This document shows, one piece after another, positions 16,963-18,198 of a stretch of 18,198 nucleotides of DNA (the stretch's first letter is position 1; every line of letters starts with the position of its first letter). The position numbers and the translations under genes were made by a program. Source of the stretch: JABISG01 sp963581435 (GTDB lineage: Bacteria; Planctomycetota; Planctomycetia; Planctomycetales; Planctomycetaceae); contig CAUZOL010000120.1 in NCBI GenBank assembly GCA_963581435.1, positions 1-18,198 of the forward strand, written 5' to 3'. A model generated the notes under the pieces. The model worked only from the letters and a program-made list of their open reading frames with translations, did not search any database and was not told the origin of the DNA.

Positions 16963-17859
16963 ATGCCCACGACTGACTGGCCAAAGCTCCAGCCTGATGT
17001 CTCAACAATTCTCGCGGCCGAGGCGAATCCCATTGGTCGGGTGGCTTCCGGTGACGTCGCGGCGCTGGTGATACGGCAGGCGTTTCCCGCGGCCGATTGC
17101 GCGGCACTCATCGAGCGGTTGATTGAAGAAGAGCTGATGTTCGCCGGAGACGATCCGCGCGTCTATCAACGGGCGATCAAGAATGACGTGATTGGCAAGT
17201 ATCTCGGCCGCGGTGTCAATCCCGATGAAAGCGCCCGAAAGCGGATCGACATCGGCACGAGCCTCGGCAATCTCGGCGACGACAAATCGTTGTTTCTTGA
17301 AAAGTCGGCCGAAACTCACAGTCTGTTCGAGCGGCTGTTCGCCGATCATCCCGATCCAATTCGCGCGATCTACGATAACCTTCAACAGCTAGCGCCCGAA
17401 AAACAGGTCGTCACCGCGCATGAGCCGGACGGTCGCAAATACGGCCCGGCCATCTTTCGCGTGCATTACGGCGGGTTTACCTACGGCCCACATTTCGACA
17501 GCGTCCGCAACCGCGAGCAGCGGACGAACTACGCCGTCCACCGATTCGACCGGCAATTGGCCGGCGTGTTGTGTCTTCAGAACACGAGCGTTGCGGGCAA
17601 GTCGGCACAGGGAATTGTCCACCGACAATTCTGGAACGAAGAGGTCGATCCCTATCTGAAGAACGGCGGGTTCCACGATTTCGCCACTCAAGAGAACATT
17701 CCCAGCGCGGGCATTGAACTCGAACCGGGCGACCTGTACTTCTTCAACACCGGCCTGATCCACGAAGTCCCCGGCGTTCCCGGCGAACTGCCACGCATTG
17801 TGCTGGCCGTTTTCGTCGGCTACTCGGAAGACGACAACGAAGTGATGGTCTGGTCATGA
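16963..17859 (+). CDS. 2-oxoglutarate/Fe(II)-dependent oxygenase family protein
   Basis: A 298-residue soluble protein with the signature of 2-oxoglutarate- and Fe(II)-dependent dioxygenases. The HxD motif is H177-F-D179 (YGPHFDS), the distal iron ligand is H267 (GLIHEVPG), and R278 (PRIVLAVF) is placed to bind the 2-oxoglutarate carboxylate. GDLYFFNTG, just before the distal histidine, is also typical of prolyl-4-hydroxylase-like folds. The roughly 170 N-terminal residues before the HxD are longer than in minimal enzymes and may form a recognition part. The substrate cannot be inferred. The start has AGGAAA at 16952-16957, 5 bases before the ATG. It is probably transcribed alone or with the downstream membrane gene. 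Confidence 0.85.
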   Translation: MPTTDWPKLQPDVSTILAAEANPIGRVASGDVAALVIRQAFPAADCAALIERLIEEELMFAGDDPRVYQRAIKNDVIGKYLGRGVNPDESARKRIDIGTSLGNLGDDKSLFLEKSAETHSLFERLFADHPDPIRAIYDNLQQLAPEKQVVTAHEPDGRKYGPAIFRVHYGGFTYGPHFDSVRNREQRTNYAVHRFDRQLAGVLCLQNTSVAGKSAQGIVHRQFWNEEVDPYLKNGGFHDFATQENIPSAGIELEPGDLYFFNTGLIHEVPGVPGELPRIVLAVFVGYSEDDNEVMVWS

Positions 17860-17870
17860 CGGAATAAAAA

Positions 17871-17973
17871 ATGTACGAAAAATGATGAAGGATGAATAAC
17901 ACGAAACGGTCCCAACTCTCCGCCCTTCTTCATTCGAAATTCCTTGTTCAATATTCGATATTTCCTTTCTTCC
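17871..17973. repeat. Low-complexity spacer with ATGATGAAGGATGAA / TTCTTCATTCG pattern
   Basis: After the oxygenase stop there is an A-rich block of repeated ATGA-type words (about 17871-17900), then a C-rich centre, then a T-rich block of TTCATTCG, TTCAATATTCGATATTTCC-like words (about 17925-17973). The two halves are roughly complementary in composition and could fold on each other imperfectly. Similar spacers occur in other planctomycete genomes as far as I recall; this was not verified. No gene is seen here. Confidence 0.4.
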
Positions 17974-18007
17974 GTTCAATCGAATCATTGGGACACAATC
18001 AACACGC

Positions 18008-18198
18008 ATGACCACACCGGACGACTCAGCCGCCGCATCGCCGAAGACATCCCGTCGCTGGATCTGGGTCGGCTTGAAGTGGTCGTTGTTTGCTGCGGTC
18101 ATTCTGTTCGTCGGCTTGCGGGCGCGGCGGCTTTGGCAGCAGGATGACGGGACGCTTTCGGGGATTGCCATCCAACCCGGTTGGCTGGTTTTGTCTGG
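18008..18198 (+). CDS. Start of a membrane protein, possibly LPG-synthase/flippase-like (partial)
   Basis: The first 63 residues of a protein are visible; the window ends inside the gene. A short Ser/Pro/Asp-rich N-terminus is followed by basic RRWIW and a transmembrane helix at about residues 20-37 (WVGLKWSLFAAVILFVGL), then RARRLWQQ, a polar loop, and the start of a second hydrophobic segment (GWLVLSG). This layout resembles the N-terminus of the UPF0104 / lysylphosphatidylglycerol-synthase transmembrane family (flippase-like proteins). With so little sequence, that is a suggestion only. The ATG at 18008 has only a distant GGGA upstream. Confidence 0.55.
   Translation, partial: MTTPDDSAAASPKTSRRWIWVGLKWSLFAAVILFVGLRARRLWQQDDGTLSGIAIQPGWLVLS

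Overview
The window looks like a planctomycete chromosome (order Planctomycetales or close). This rests on gene families rather than on any marker gene. It holds the paired DUF1592-type cytochrome c / DUF1552 genes, a Rhodopirellula-type ECF sigma factor overlapping a FecR-domain gene, a YVTN beta-propeller protein carrying c-type heme motifs, and an inverse-autotransporter-like surface protein. No RNA gene, CRISPR array, transposase or integrase was found.

Left part (30-5185). A large minus-strand gene (30-3113) encodes a secreted protein with a signal peptide, five exact-length 26-residue GVVR repeats, an intimin-type beta-barrel and a long beta-helix passenger. A 608-base gap separates it from a plus-strand pair: a small secreted protein with YETPQ repeats (3722-4282), directly abutted by a SAM-methyltransferase-like gene (4283-5185) that starts at a non-ATG codon.

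Middle part (5377-16539) is entirely minus strand and contains two likely operons. Upstream is the DUF1592-family multidomain cytochrome with an inserted LamG domain (16539 to 12826), then the Tat-exported DUF1552 protein (12721 to 11378). After a 585-base gap come an ECF sigma factor (10792 to 10253), a FecR-domain membrane protein overlapping it by ATGA (10256 to 8838), and a 1127-residue fusion of propeller, diheme cytochrome, TIG-like domain and ankyrin repeats (8760 to 5377). The second group reads as a regulatory pair followed by a large exported redox or binding protein. The two groups may be functionally linked by their exported heme proteins, but this is inference.

Right part (16540-18198). 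A 423-base divergent intergenic region carries a 21-bp imperfect inverted repeat that resembles a dispersed palindromic element. It is followed by a 2-oxoglutarate/Fe(II) oxygenase gene (16963-17859), a low-complexity spacer, and the start of a membrane protein resembling the LPG-synthase/flippase-like family, cut off by the window edge.

The most unusual items are the GVVR repeats placed where classical inverse autotransporters carry a periplasmic anchor, the heme-propeller-ankyrin fusion, and a coding-like orphan reading at 11028-11195 with no intact gene.
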